Counted from the first letter of the stretch, positions 18,023 through 25,985 are shown. The stretch: 64,000 nt of DNA from Amycolatopsis regifaucium (GCF_001613935.1 NZ_LQCI01000050.1:62001-126000); one strand, 5' to 3'. Notes: generated by a model not told the origin, from the letters alone. A program made the numbers and translations.

Positions 18023-19234
18023 GTGGCGCTAACGAATTGGGCGCTGTGGCGGCTACCCCACCGCGGCTTGATCGGCTTCGTCCTCCTGGTGGACGTCGCG
18101 GCGATCGCCGGATCGGTCTGGACTTTTCTCCGCGCCCCGGTCACCCCCGGCGACGTTGTCCCCTTCGCGGCCCTGCTCACCAGCGTCGTGCTGTACACGG
18201 AGTTGTCGCGTCCGGTGGAACGGGTGCGGGAACGGTTCGCGGGCACGCCGCACATCTCACTCGACAGCGTCTGGACCTTCGCCGCCGTATTGCTGCTGCA
18301 CCCGGGGCTCGCCGCGCTGGTCATCGCCGTGTCGTTCTTCTACCGCTGGTTCCGGGGGCAGCCGAACCCGCTGTTCCGACGCACGTTCTCGATGTCGGCG
18401 ACCGTGCTCTCGGGCTTCGCGGCCTCCGCCTTCCTCACCCGGTACGCCGTCCCGTTCGACGTCCTCCCCCGCGACATCCGGTCGTTCGGGATGGTGGTCG
18501 CGGCCGGTGGCGTGTTCCTGCTGGTGAACACCGTGCTGATGACCGTCGCGGTGTACTACGGCACCCCGCACGACAGGCTGCGCGACGCGGTGGCGAAACC
18601 GTTCGAGTACGCGCTCGAAGCGGCGACGATCGCGCTCGGTGTCGTCGTGGCGTGGGCACTGCGGGACTGGCCGGTGGTGCTGCTGCTGATCATCGGGATC
18701 ACGCTGGTGCTGCACCGCGGCGTGCTGCTGCGGCAACTGAAACGACAGGCGTGCAGTGACGCCAAGACCGGACTGCTCAACGCCAAGGCGTGGCGCGACG
18801 CCGCCTCCGACGAACTCGACCGCGCACGGCGCGCGGGACGGCACACCAGCCTGCTGATGCTCGACGTCGACCGGTTCAAACTGATCAACGACCGGCACGG
18901 CCATCTGGTCGGCGACCGGTATCTCGCGGCCATCGCGGAAACGCTCCGCACCGAGGTGCGTGCCACGGATCTGGTGGGGCGGTTCGGCGGCGAGGAGTTC
19001 GTCGTCCTGCTGCCCGGCACGCCCGCCGTGCACGCGCACGCGATCGCGGAGCGGATCCGGTCGAGTATCGCCAACCGGGGCGGCCTGCCGGAGCACGTCA
19101 CCGTGTCGATCGGCCTCGCCGACCGGCCGGGCGTGACCGACCTCGACGCCCTGATCGCCGTCGCGGACCGGGCGCTCTACGAGGCGAAGAACACCGGGCG
19201 GAACCGGACGTCCGGCTACCAGGTGACCGGCTGA
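18023..19234 (+). CDS. Membrane-bound diguanylate cyclase (GGDEF domain)
   Basis: A protein of about 403 residues with six to seven N-terminal membrane helices and a C-terminal GGDEF domain. The active-site loop is GGEEF at about residues 322-326. The inhibitory I-site RxxD (RATD) sits exactly five residues upstream, so product inhibition by cyclic di-GMP should be intact. The enzyme would make cyclic di-GMP from two GTP at the membrane in response to an unknown signal sensed by the helices. I prefer GTG at 18023, because the 35 residues from the ATG at 17918 do not look like a leader. No EAL domain is present. Confidence 0.87.
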   Translation: MALTNWALWRLPHRGLIGFVLLVDVAAIAGSVWTFLRAPVTPGDVVPFAALLTSVVLYTELSRPVERVRERFAGTPHISLDSVWTFAAVLLLHPGLAALVIAVSFFYRWFRGQPNPLFRRTFSMSATVLSGFAASAFLTRYAVPFDVLPRDIRSFGMVVAAGGVFLLVNTVLMTVAVYYGTPHDRLRDAVAKPFEYALEAATIALGVVVAWALRDWPVVLLLIIGITLVLHRGVLLRQLKRQACSDAKTGLLNAKAWRDAASDELDRARRAGRHTSLLMLDVDRFKLINDRHGHLVGDRYLAAIAETLRTEVRATDLVGRFGGEEFVVLLPGTPAVHAHAIAERIRSSIANRGGLPEHVTVSIGLADRPGVTDLDALIAVADRALYEAKNTGRNRTSGYQVTG

Positions 19235-19248
19235 CCCCCTCCCCTCCC

Positions 19249-19310
19249 GCGTTTAGTCCTCTGAATGCGGTAGTTGCGTGTGCAAGGACCGCATTCAGAG
19301 GACTAAACGC
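19249..19310. repeat. Family A hairpin repeat, perfect 22-bp arms
   Basis: Arms at 19249-19270 and 19289-19310 are perfect inverted copies around an 18-base loop. Both carry the TTTAG/CTAAA variant. It begins 14 bp after the diguanylate cyclase stop and ends 49 bp before the arginase-like start. This is the cleanest copy of the family here. Confidence 0.92.
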
Positions 19311-19359
19311 CTCAAGGGACGGACCGCACGGGAGCAGGCGTCACTACTACGGTGTCGGC

Positions 19360-20244
19360 ATGGGGAATTTCGTACTGCTGGACGCGCCGTCCAATCTCGG
19401 GCTGCGTCCACCCGCCGAAGGAGTGGTCCCGGGCTGCTACAAGGCACCCGGCGCCTTGCGTGACCACGGTTTGCTCACCCGCTTGGACGCGACCGACGGT
19501 GGCGTGGTCACGCCGCCGCGTTATCTGCCCGACTGGTCGCCGGACAGCGGCGTCCGGAACGCCGCCGGTATCGCGGACTACACGGCCACCCTCGCCGGTC
19601 GTCTCGCGAAGATCCGCGCGGACGGCGGCTTCCCGGTGGTACTCGGCGGCGACTGTTCGATCGCGCTCGCCGCCATGCTCACTCTGCGCCGCGAAGGTCG
19701 CTTCGGCCTCGTCTACTTCGACGGGCACGACGACTTCCGCCACCTCGGCAACTCCGAACAGGTCTCGTCCGTCGGCGGCGAAGCGCTCGCCGTCGTGACC
19801 GGCCGCGGCGCTCCGGAACTGGCGGATGTGGACGGTTTGGCACCCTATGTCCGCGACGAGGACGTCCTCGTACTCGGCGCGCGCGAAGAGGAGTCCGCCG
19901 AAGCCCGCGAGGCCGGGCTTCGCACGATCACCAGCCAAGAGCTCATGGCTCGCGGAACCGACGGCGCGCTGGCGGCCGCACGCGAGATTTTCGCACCGCT
20001 GGACGGCTTTTGGATCCACGTCGACATCGACACCCTCGACCCGGAGTATGTGTCCGCTGTGGACAGTCCCGACCCCGGCGGGCTCAGCCCCGACAAGCTC
20101 GTCGAGCTTGTTCGCGGTCTCCTCGCGATCCCCGGCGCCGCCGGGCTGGAGCTGACCATCTTCGATCCCGACCTCGACCACGACGGCACGCAGGCCGCGT
20201 TGGTGACCGACTCGCTCGTCCGCGCTTTGGAAGGAACCCGATGA
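19360..20244 (+). CDS. Arginase/agmatinase-family (ureohydrolase) protein with altered metal ligand
   Basis: A 294-residue ureohydrolase-fold protein. The three metal-binding motifs are recognisable: GGDCS at 96-100, DGHDD at 121-125 and HVDIDTLDP at about 220-228. In classical arginases the first motif is GGDHS, whose His binds manganese; here it is Cys99. The remaining ligands (D121, H123, D125, D222, D224) are present. Activity on arginine, agmatine or a related guanidino compound is possible, but the substitution makes the substrate uncertain. Its stop overlaps the start of a dienelactone hydrolase-like gene (ATGA), so the two are translationally coupled. Confidence 0.8.
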   Translation: MGNFVLLDAPSNLGLRPPAEGVVPGCYKAPGALRDHGLLTRLDATDGGVVTPPRYLPDWSPDSGVRNAAGIADYTATLAGRLAKIRADGGFPVVLGGDCSIALAAMLTLRREGRFGLVYFDGHDDFRHLGNSEQVSSVGGEALAVVTGRGAPELADVDGLAPYVRDEDVLVLGAREEESAEAREAGLRTITSQELMARGTDGALAAAREIFAPLDGFWIHVDIDTLDPEYVSAVDSPDPGGLSPDKLVELVRGLLAIPGAAGLELTIFDPDLDHDGTQAALVTDSLVRALEGTR

Positions 20245-20930
20245 CCGAAGTGACCGTCGCCGACGGCTCGTTCGACGCGCCGCTCTGGCTGCCCGAATCC
20301 GGCTCCGGCCCCGGGCTGGTGCTGATCCAGGAGATCTTCGGGCTCGACGACTACCTGAAGTCCGTCGCCGCCGAGCTGGCCGCGCTCGGCTACGTCGTCG
20401 CGGTGCCCGAACTGTTCTGGCGGATCGCCCCCGGCTGGTCGGCCACCCACGACGAAGCCGGCATTTCCGCCTCGATGGAGGTCTCCGGCAAACTCGACCC
20501 GGCACGCGCGGTGACCGACGTGCTCGCGACGCTGGCGATGCTGCGGTCACTGCCCGAAACCGACGGCCGCGCGGGTGTCTTCGGCTTCTGCCTCGGCGGT
20601 TCGATGGCCTACGCGGCCGCCGCCGAGGGCGATCCGGACGTCGCCGTGTCGTACTACGGCTCGACCGTGCCGGGGCAGCTTCCGTTGCTGGACAAGATCA
20701 CCTGCCCGATCCAGTTCCAGTTCGGCGGCGCGGATCCTTACATCCCCGTCGAGGGCGTGCGGAAACTGGCCGACGCGGTGGCGACGCACGAGGGAGCGGA
20801 GATCCACATCCACGAGGGTGCCGGGCACGCGTTCCACAATCATGTGGCGCCGATGTTCCACCAGCCCGAACCCGCCGCGGCGGCTTGGGCGCTGACGCTG
20901 GAGTTCCTGCAGCGGACTTACCCGGCGTGA
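20241..20930 (+). CDS. Dienelactone hydrolase family protein
   Basis: A 229-residue alpha/beta hydrolase of the dienelactone hydrolase family. Key elements are LIQEIFGLDDYLK, the nucleophile elbow GFCLGG with a catalytic Cys, an Asp region (FGGADPYIP) and the catalytic His in GAGHAFHN. Such enzymes open lactones, and many members are of unknown substrate. It overlaps the preceding arginase-like gene by 4 bp, so the two are probably made together; no pathway linking them is apparent. Confidence 0.87.
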   Translation: MTEVTVADGSFDAPLWLPESGSGPGLVLIQEIFGLDDYLKSVAAELAALGYVVAVPELFWRIAPGWSATHDEAGISASMEVSGKLDPARAVTDVLATLAMLRSLPETDGRAGVFGFCLGGSMAYAAAAEGDPDVAVSYYGSTVPGQLPLLDKITCPIQFQFGGADPYIPVEGVRKLADAVATHEGAEIHIHEGAGHAFHNHVAPMFHQPEPAAAAWALTLEFLQRTYPA

Positions 20931-21444
20931 CCCTCACCCGGTCGGGTGATATATGCCAGACTTCTCGCTCCCCGGCGGCGAGGGCCCGGGTCCGGGCTGA
21001 CCGGGGTGCCGATTTCGGGATTACCGTCGCGGCCTCCACGCGACGCGGCGGACGTTCAAATCTTCCCCCGAGCCGGCCCTCGGGGCGGGCACATCCTCAA
21101 GAGGTGACACCAGGCTCCCGGACGCACCGGCCCGGGTGCACCGCGACCGTCGAGCCGAGGTACGAAACCGGCGATGAACGCTCGCTGCCGCCGCATCCGG
21201 CCGTCCTCTTCGAATCGGACCGACCGCGATCACTTTTCCGGCACTGTTCTTTTTTTCGAAACGGGACCCATCGGCATTTGACGGCAATCGTGAGTGAAGC
21301 CGAAAAATCCCTCGCGCCGACCGCCGTTATCACCGCTCGCGGCCCCGCGGCCGAGAATCGGCAAGACGTGTAAAACTCGAATCAATCCCCACTCGAGCCG
21401 GCAGGCGGAGCGGGGTCGGGTGAACTCCTCGGTGAGGTGAAAAC
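20931..21444. other. Intergenic stretch before the lasso-peptide locus
   Basis: About 510 bp with no convincing gene on either strand. The part from about 21200 onward is less GC-rich than its surroundings and contains a T-run near 21250. It should hold the promoter of the small membrane peptide at 21445, but no strong -35/-10 pair stands out. A GGTGAGG ribosome binding site is at 21431-21437. Confidence 0.5.
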
Positions 21445-21585
21445 ATGAAGTTCCGATTCTCGGTGGAAGCTCGTTGTATCGATTTCCCCGCTCTGCCGAC
21501 GCGCTGGTGGATCATCATCGTCGTGGTGATCTTGCTGGTGCAGGGGCACGAAGGGAGCGAGCTGATCACACTGCTGCACCACTGA
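21445..21585 (+). CDS. 46-residue single-helix membrane peptide beside the lasso cluster
   Basis: A 46-residue peptide with an ATG preceded by a good ribosome binding site (GGTGAGG, 7 bases away). It has a short polar N-terminus, the membrane-spanning stretch WWIIIVVVILLV at residues 21-32 and a charged C-terminus (HEGSEL...HH). It runs convergently into the lasso protease gene and is separated from it by a strong hairpin terminator. I do not recognise the family. An immunity, export-related or unrelated role is possible. Support comes from the ribosome binding site, the helix and the terminator placed just after its stop. Confidence 0.55.
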   Translation: MKFRFSVEARCIDFPALPTRWWIIIVVVILLVQGHEGSELITLLHH

Positions 21586-21600
21586 GCGGTGAACGAGAAG

Positions 21601-21631
21601 GGGCGATCACGGGCCACCGTGATCGCCCTTT
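21601..21631. terminator. Bidirectional hairpin terminator
   Basis: A perfect 12-bp stem (21601-21612 with 21617-21628) and a 4-base loop, followed by TTT on the plus strand. It starts 15 bp after the small membrane peptide and lies 5 bp before the stop of the lasso protease on the other strand, so it can end both transcripts. Confidence 0.85.
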
Positions 21632-21636
21632 CGTAT

Positions 21637-22329
21637 TCACCGGATCAGTACCCGGCGATATCCGGAGAAGTCGGGCTCCTCCGCCGGAAGCACCGGTACA
21701 CCGCCGCTTTCCACCCAGGCGTGGAACCGATACGGATCTTCCGCGACACCCATCACCCAGGTCAGCCGTCGCCGCGACAAGGCGGCCGTGAACACGGCGG
21801 CCAGCGACTGTTCGAGGCACGCGACCCGGCCGGGGAACAGCCCCGCGGCCTTCTCGACCATGCACACCATCGCCGCCGCTTCTTCCGTGGCCGCCATCGC
21901 GGTGTCGCGGGAACGCAGGGCGGAAGTGATCGACAGGGTCCAGCGAAACGGCAGGCTCAGTGCCACCAAGGCCAAGGCCAGCGCCACCACAGCGCGCAGC
22001 CGGTAGCGGCCGTCGTCCGACCGGGCGACGATCGGTGTGCGGGGCTCCCCTGTCCCCGTGTTCCTCGCCGCTTCGAAGACGACCAGGTCACGATCGGCCA
22101 GCCGCTTGATCATTTCCTCCGCGTCGCGCCGGACACGATCTTCGTCCACCGCCGGATAGCGATCGCCGACCGCGCGGACCGCCGTTTCGAGGTCGCCCGC
22201 ACGGAGTTCCCTGCACATCAGGGCGGCGGTGGAGTTGAGGGCATACCACCGGCCGGTGCGCAGATTCAACAGCACGCCGCCCTCGTGCTCAGTACCGTCG
22301 AGATGGATCACCTTCGAAATCCCCGTCAT
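21637..22329 (-). CDS. Lasso peptide biosynthesis protein B, fused RRE (PqqD-like) and leader protease
   Basis: A 230-residue fusion. Residues 7-87 form a PqqD-like RiPP recognition element, which binds the leader. Residues 112-126 are hydrophobic. Residues 140-230 are the transglutaminase-like leader peptidase, with catalytic Cys171 (RVACLEQ) and His203 (FHAWVE), spaced 32 residues as in McjB of microcin J25. No Asp stands at the usual position after GVPV; the nearest acids are E217, E218 and D220. Gram-positive lasso loci usually encode the two parts as separate B1 and B2 genes, so the fusion is atypical. The start ATG overlaps the cyclase stop by 4 bp (ATGA). Confidence 0.88.
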   Translation of the reverse strand: MTGISKVIHLDGTEHEGGVLLNLRTGRWYALNSTAALMCRELRAGDLETAVRAVGDRYPAVDEDRVRRDAEEMIKRLADRDLVVFEAARNTGTGEPRTPIVARSDDGRYRLRAVVALALALVALSLPFRWTLSITSALRSRDTAMAATEEAAAMVCMVEKAAGLFPGRVACLEQSLAAVFTAALSRRRLTWVMGVAEDPYRFHAWVESGGVPVLPAEEPDFSGYRRVLIR

Positions 22330-24146
22330 AGCTCGCCCCCGTCGAGCCCCCGCAGCCACAGATCCGCGGCGAGCAACCGGTTGAGCGCGGGAAAGGGCGC
22401 CTGAAGCCCGGCGGCGGCGCGCGACAAGCTCTCCTTCACCCTGTCTGGTTCGATCAGTCCGAGGTCAGCCAGCCTCGTACTGGACAGCCTGGCATCGAGT
22501 TCCGCCGACGCCAGGCGGACCCCTTTGTAGTCCTCCCCGGTGTAATTGCCCTTGGTGGTACGGGAAAGCACTTCACCGGGGACGACGCCGTCGAGTGCTC
22601 GGCCGAGCAAGGGTTTGCGGGTCATCGGATCGGCTCGCCGGTAGGAGGGAACGGTGAGGCAGGCCCGGATGACGTGGTTGTCCAGGAACGGCGCCTGCGG
22701 CCAGACCCCGTACGGCCGCGCGCGTTCGTCGAGCTGGCGCTGGACCGCCCCGGAGAACCGGACCTCCGTGACCGCCGCGCAATCGCCGACGCCCGCCCCC
22801 TCGGGCGGGGTGAACTCGCCGACGCCGGCCCGCACCAGTTCGGCCAGCCGCTTCCGCATGGACGTGGTCAGCCAGGTGGCCTCCGCGCCGAGGTCAGGCC
22901 ACCACGCGATCGCGTCCAGCCACTGGATGTGCCGGTCGGCCGGTCGCTCGAACCGACCGGCCAGCAGACGGAGCGCCCGACCGAGCGAGGTCACCGAAAG
23001 TTCCGCGGACCGCGCCATCACCCGCGCGGACGCGACCCGGCGCTGCTTGGCCAGCTGCCGGCATTCCCGGCCCAGCCGCCGCAGCTCGCCCTGGCGCGCC
23101 AGATCCCCCAGATAGCCCGGCGCCGCCACCAGCAGCGCGTCCGCGCCCTCGCCACCGAGGTGCACACCGCCGCCCGCGGCCGCGACATGCCGCAACCGCA
23201 GCCGGGTCCGGACCTGGGTGACCGCGCCGGGATCGGGCAGGTCGGTGGCGGTCGCCGTGCCGAGTCCTCGGTAGGAAAGCGATTCAGGGGTGCCCGTGAC
23301 GACCGTGGACCGCAGCCGCCGGTCAAAACCCAGATAACGCTTCGCGTGGAGCAGATCGTCGGCGGGAGCGTCCGGATGGTGATAGGTGAACACCGGCAGC
23401 GCCCCGTCCCGGCGACGCGCCGCCAGGAAGGCCAGCGAGGTCGAATCGAGGCCACCGCTGAAATCGGCGGTCAACGGCTGACCGGCCCGGGCGTCGACGG
23501 CGTTCTCGAGTGCGGCTCGCAACGCCTGCGCGGCGTCGCGAGCCGACCGGTTCCGGTCGGGCACGAGGGTTTCGTAGGTCCACGTCCGGCATCCGCCGTC
23601 GCGGCGGACACGCATCGCCTGGCCTCCCGCGAGCCTGCCGAGGCCGCGGTAGACGGAACGGGCGGCGGTCGGGAGCGGTACGCCGGGGCAGAACATGTCC
23701 GCGGCCATGGTGAGGACGTCCGGTTCCAACGGGAGACCCGCGGCCCGCGCGGTGGCCCGCGCGCGGGTTCCGAGCACGGTCCGCGCCGGGGTCGTGTGGA
23801 AGTACAGCGGATACTGTCCGGCGAGATCGACGAACGCCGTGACGTCTTCGGGCCGGACCACGACGGCCAGGTAGCTGCCCGGCCACCTGGTGACCTCGGC
23901 GAGCCGGTCACCTTCGAGCGCGCGCCGGAAGTCCTCGCGAAGGACCGAGTCGGTTTCGAAGCACTGGCCGACCAGTGCCAGCATGCCGCCCGGGCACCGC
24001 ACGGTACGCAGTTCGCGGTGCCGCCATGCGCCGAAAGCGGTCCATGACGTCTCCCCCGGCCACACCGGTTCCGCGGGGACTCGGCCGCCCGCGGTGGGCG
24101 CAGGGCCGGGGAAGGCGCCCAGCAGGCCCGGCATGTCGGTCGTCAC
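22326..24146 (-). CDS. Lasso peptide macrolactam synthetase (asparagine synthase-like protein C)
   Basis: A 606-residue homologue of asparagine synthetase B. The ATP pyrophosphatase loop SGGLDS is at residues 230-235, and PQAPFLDNHVIRACLTVP near the C-terminus is typical of lasso cyclases. The N-terminal part resembles the glutaminase domain but begins without the catalytic Cys2, as expected for lasso synthetases. It would adenylate the side-chain carboxylate of core Asp9 and join it to the new N-terminal Gly1. The start is GTG, 6 bp after the precursor gene; an ATG four codons in is an alternative. Confidence 0.92.
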   Translation of the reverse strand: MTTDMPGLLGAFPGPAPTAGGRVPAEPVWPGETSWTAFGAWRHRELRTVRCPGGMLALVGQCFETDSVLREDFRRALEGDRLAEVTRWPGSYLAVVVRPEDVTAFVDLAGQYPLYFHTTPARTVLGTRARATARAAGLPLEPDVLTMAADMFCPGVPLPTAARSVYRGLGRLAGGQAMRVRRDGGCRTWTYETLVPDRNRSARDAAQALRAALENAVDARAGQPLTADFSGGLDSTSLAFLAARRRDGALPVFTYHHPDAPADDLLHAKRYLGFDRRLRSTVVTGTPESLSYRGLGTATATDLPDPGAVTQVRTRLRLRHVAAAGGGVHLGGEGADALLVAAPGYLGDLARQGELRRLGRECRQLAKQRRVASARVMARSAELSVTSLGRALRLLAGRFERPADRHIQWLDAIAWWPDLGAEATWLTTSMRKRLAELVRAGVGEFTPPEGAGVGDCAAVTEVRFSGAVQRQLDERARPYGVWPQAPFLDNHVIRACLTVPSYRRADPMTRKPLLGRALDGVVPGEVLSRTTKGNYTGEDYKGVRLASAELDARLSSTRLADLGLIEPDRVKESLSRAAAGLQAPFPALNRLLAADLWLRGLDGGEL

Positions 24147-24152
24147 GGGGTG

Positions 24153-24338
24153 TCACCAGTAGTACTGCGAATTGGAGTCGGCGCTCCCGCTGGAAGAACT
24201 GCCCAGGGTCAGCTCCCGCACGTGTCCGAGATCGAACAGCAACGGCGGCTCGTAGCCGACCGAGTCGGCAGGTGGTTCCACGACCGCGTCGACGGGGTCG
24301 CCCGCGGGCGACGGACTGTGCACGGGAAGCAGGTTCAT
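24153..24338 (-). CDS. Lasso peptide precursor (A protein)
   Basis: A 61-residue precursor. The leader (1-45) contains YEPPLL at residues 29-34, matching the YxxPxL recognition motif, then an LG, and Thr44 at the conserved penultimate leader position (ELTL). The predicted core is GSSSSGSADSNSQYYW (16 residues). Gly1 and Asp9 would close a nine-residue ring, leaving a seven-residue tail with bulky YYW at the end. The calculated monoisotopic mass after ring closure is about 1663.64 Da. I chose this ATG because GAAGGTG precedes it; a longer reading from 24389 is possible but gives an unusually long leader. The cyclase and RRE-protease follow directly. Confidence 0.9.
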   Translation of the reverse strand: MNLLPVHSPSPAGDPVDAVVEPPADSVGYEPPLLFDLGHVRELTLGSSSSGSADSNSQYYW

Positions 24339-24613
24339 GGTCAGCACCTTCGAGTCCGGGTATCTCCTGATCGCCAGGAGGAAACGCATCCCCGGTTACG
24401 AATCGCCGAGGAAGGCAGGATCGTAACGGGACTCAATTGTGCGACCGTGGCGCCCCCTCGGGAAGACTTACGGAAAACGCCGGTGATATCGAGCCACCGA
24501 GAAGAAGGCGACTTGCCGTCTCGCAAAAATCACACGTCCGAGTGAGCCGCCTTAATTGACAGCCCCGCCGAATATATTCTAACGAAAGATACGAGAACTA
24601 CTCGGCACTTCGT
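24339..24613. other. Promoter region of the lasso cluster
   Basis: About 275 bp, noticeably richer in A and T toward the left end of the ROK gene. It contains the perfect 10-bp palindrome GAATATATTC at 24570-24579. The lasso transcript must start here unless it continues from the ROK gene, which is on the same strand and ends at 24614. No convincing gene is seen on either strand. Confidence 0.45.
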
Positions 24614-25831
24614 TCAATTCGAAACCACGCCGCCGGGAGCCCCGTCACCGGGATGATCCTGTTGCCGGGCACGCAACCCCAGGATGAGCGCACCGTGCGC
24701 CTCGGCGAGCGAGTCCAGCCCGCTGATGCGCAGCTCGAACCGGTCGGGATCGGTGACCGTACCGGCGAGGGCGTAGCGCTCCAGTTCCTGGCGGCAGGGG
24801 TCGAGGACCAGCTCCTCGGCGCCAGCCAGTTCCCCGCCGAGCACCACGAGGCGTGGATTCACCAGGTTGCACAGCTGGGCGAGCGCGAAGCCCAGCGTCC
24901 GGCCGGCGTCACCGATGATCCGGCGGCAAGCCGCGTCGCCCTTCTGCGCCAACCCGATCAGCAGGCCCAGATTGTCGGGCGGGCGATAGTCCCGCCGTCC
25001 GGCCCGGCGCACCTGACTGGTCAACGCTTCGGCACCGACCAACGTGTCGAGGCAACCGCGGCCGCCGCACAGGCACACCTGGCCATCGCGGTCGATGGTC
25101 AGATGGCCGAGCTCACCCGCCATCCCCCGTTCACCGCGGAGCAGTTTGTCGCCGATCATGATCCCCGCGCCGACCCCCGTCGACGCCTTGATGTACACCA
25201 CCGTTTCCAGCGGTTTCTCCAGGCCGTAGGTCTGCTCGGCCATGGCGCCGAGGTTGGCGTCGTTGTCCACCGCGACCCGGACGCCGAGCAGTTCCCGCAA
25301 ACTGGCGGCCGGGTCGTCGGTGCCGGTCCACGGCGGCAGGACCGGAGTGGTGAAGCGGCCGTTGCGCGGATCGATCATCCTCGGCACGGCCAGCCCGGCC
25401 GAGACGACGTCGTCCAGTTCCTGGCCGGTCGACCGCACCGCGGCGCGGATCATGCTTTCCAGCTGGGGAAGCAATCGGGAAAACCCGCGGTTGGCACCCT
25501 CGATCTCGATCTGGGCCTCGACCGTGTCGAACGGCCGGTCGACCGGGCGGGCGATCACCGCCACCCGGCGGAAACCCAGGTCGATCCCGAGCGCGACGCC
25601 TCTGGTCTCGGGCAGGCGTACGACACTCCCCTTGCGCCCCGGCTCGACCTCGACGATGTGCTCTTCCACGAGATCGGCGACGGCGGTGGAGACCGAGGCG
25701 CCGGAGATACCCAGTCGCTGAGCCAGGCGTGACTGCTGATCCGCCTTGATCATGATCTCGATGATCAGCTTCCGGCGATTCTGCTCCTTCGTGCCGCTCG
25801 TCGGGCCGAGCAGTTCACGCGCCTCAAGCAT
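24614..25831 (-). CDS. ROK-family transcriptional regulator
   Basis: A 405-residue ROK protein. The N-terminal winged helix (SRLAQRLGISGASVSTAVADL, residues about 38-58) precedes a sugar-kinase-like domain with LGIDLGF, GVGAGIMIGDKLLRGERGMAGELGH and the zinc-binding CLCGGRGCLD. ROK regulators usually respond to sugars or their phosphates. I chose the ATG beginning MLEARELL; the upstream reading is not protein-like. The gene lies directly upstream of the lasso precursor on the same strand, so it may be either a cluster regulator or an unrelated neighbour. Two dyads upstream may be its own operators. Confidence 0.85.
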   Translation of the reverse strand: MLEARELLGPTSGTKEQNRRKLIIEIMIKADQQSRLAQRLGISGASVSTAVADLVEEHIVEVEPGRKGSVVRLPETRGVALGIDLGFRRVAVIARPVDRPFDTVEAQIEIEGANRGFSRLLPQLESMIRAAVRSTGQELDDVVSAGLAVPRMIDPRNGRFTTPVLPPWTGTDDPAASLRELLGVRVAVDNDANLGAMAEQTYGLEKPLETVVYIKASTGVGAGIMIGDKLLRGERGMAGELGHLTIDRDGQVCLCGGRGCLDTLVGAEALTSQVRRAGRRDYRPPDNLGLLIGLAQKGDAACRRIIGDAGRTLGFALAQLCNLVNPRLVVLGGELAGAEELVLDPCRQELERYALAGTVTDPDRFELRISGLDSLAEAHGALILGLRARQQDHPGDGAPGGVVSN

Positions 25832-25864
25832 CGAACCCCTCTTCCCCGTCGCGCGACCCAAAAG

Positions 25865-25902
25865 TGAAGCCGAAGCAATGCACGCTAACAGAGTCGGCTT
25901 CA
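25865..25902. promoter_or_regulatory. Possible ROK operator, 9-bp dyad
   Basis: TGAAGCCGA (25865-25873) and TCGGCTTCA (25894-25902) are perfect inverted copies with a 20-base spacer, about 35 bp upstream of the ROK start codon. The position suits autoregulation; binding is inferred. Confidence 0.35.
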
Positions 25903-25950
25903 AGTTTAAGGAGACGGCTCTTAACGATTCACGCCACCTTGCGAAACACG

Positions 25951-25985
25951 CTTGATCAGCCGGTCTCGCGAGCCGAGTGATCAAG
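25951..25985. promoter_or_regulatory. Near-palindrome between divergent genes
   Basis: CTTGATCA at 25951-25958 pairs with TGATCAAG at 25978-25985, and the interior is also nearly self-complementary around a TCTCGCGAG core. It could be an operator or a hairpin. It lies about 120 bp upstream of the ROK gene and 245 bp upstream of the deacetylase. Confidence 0.4.

Noticed and set aside
24341..24526. A 61-residue minus-strand ORF upstream of the lasso precursor
   Set aside because: It overlaps the likely promoter and has no motif or start context.
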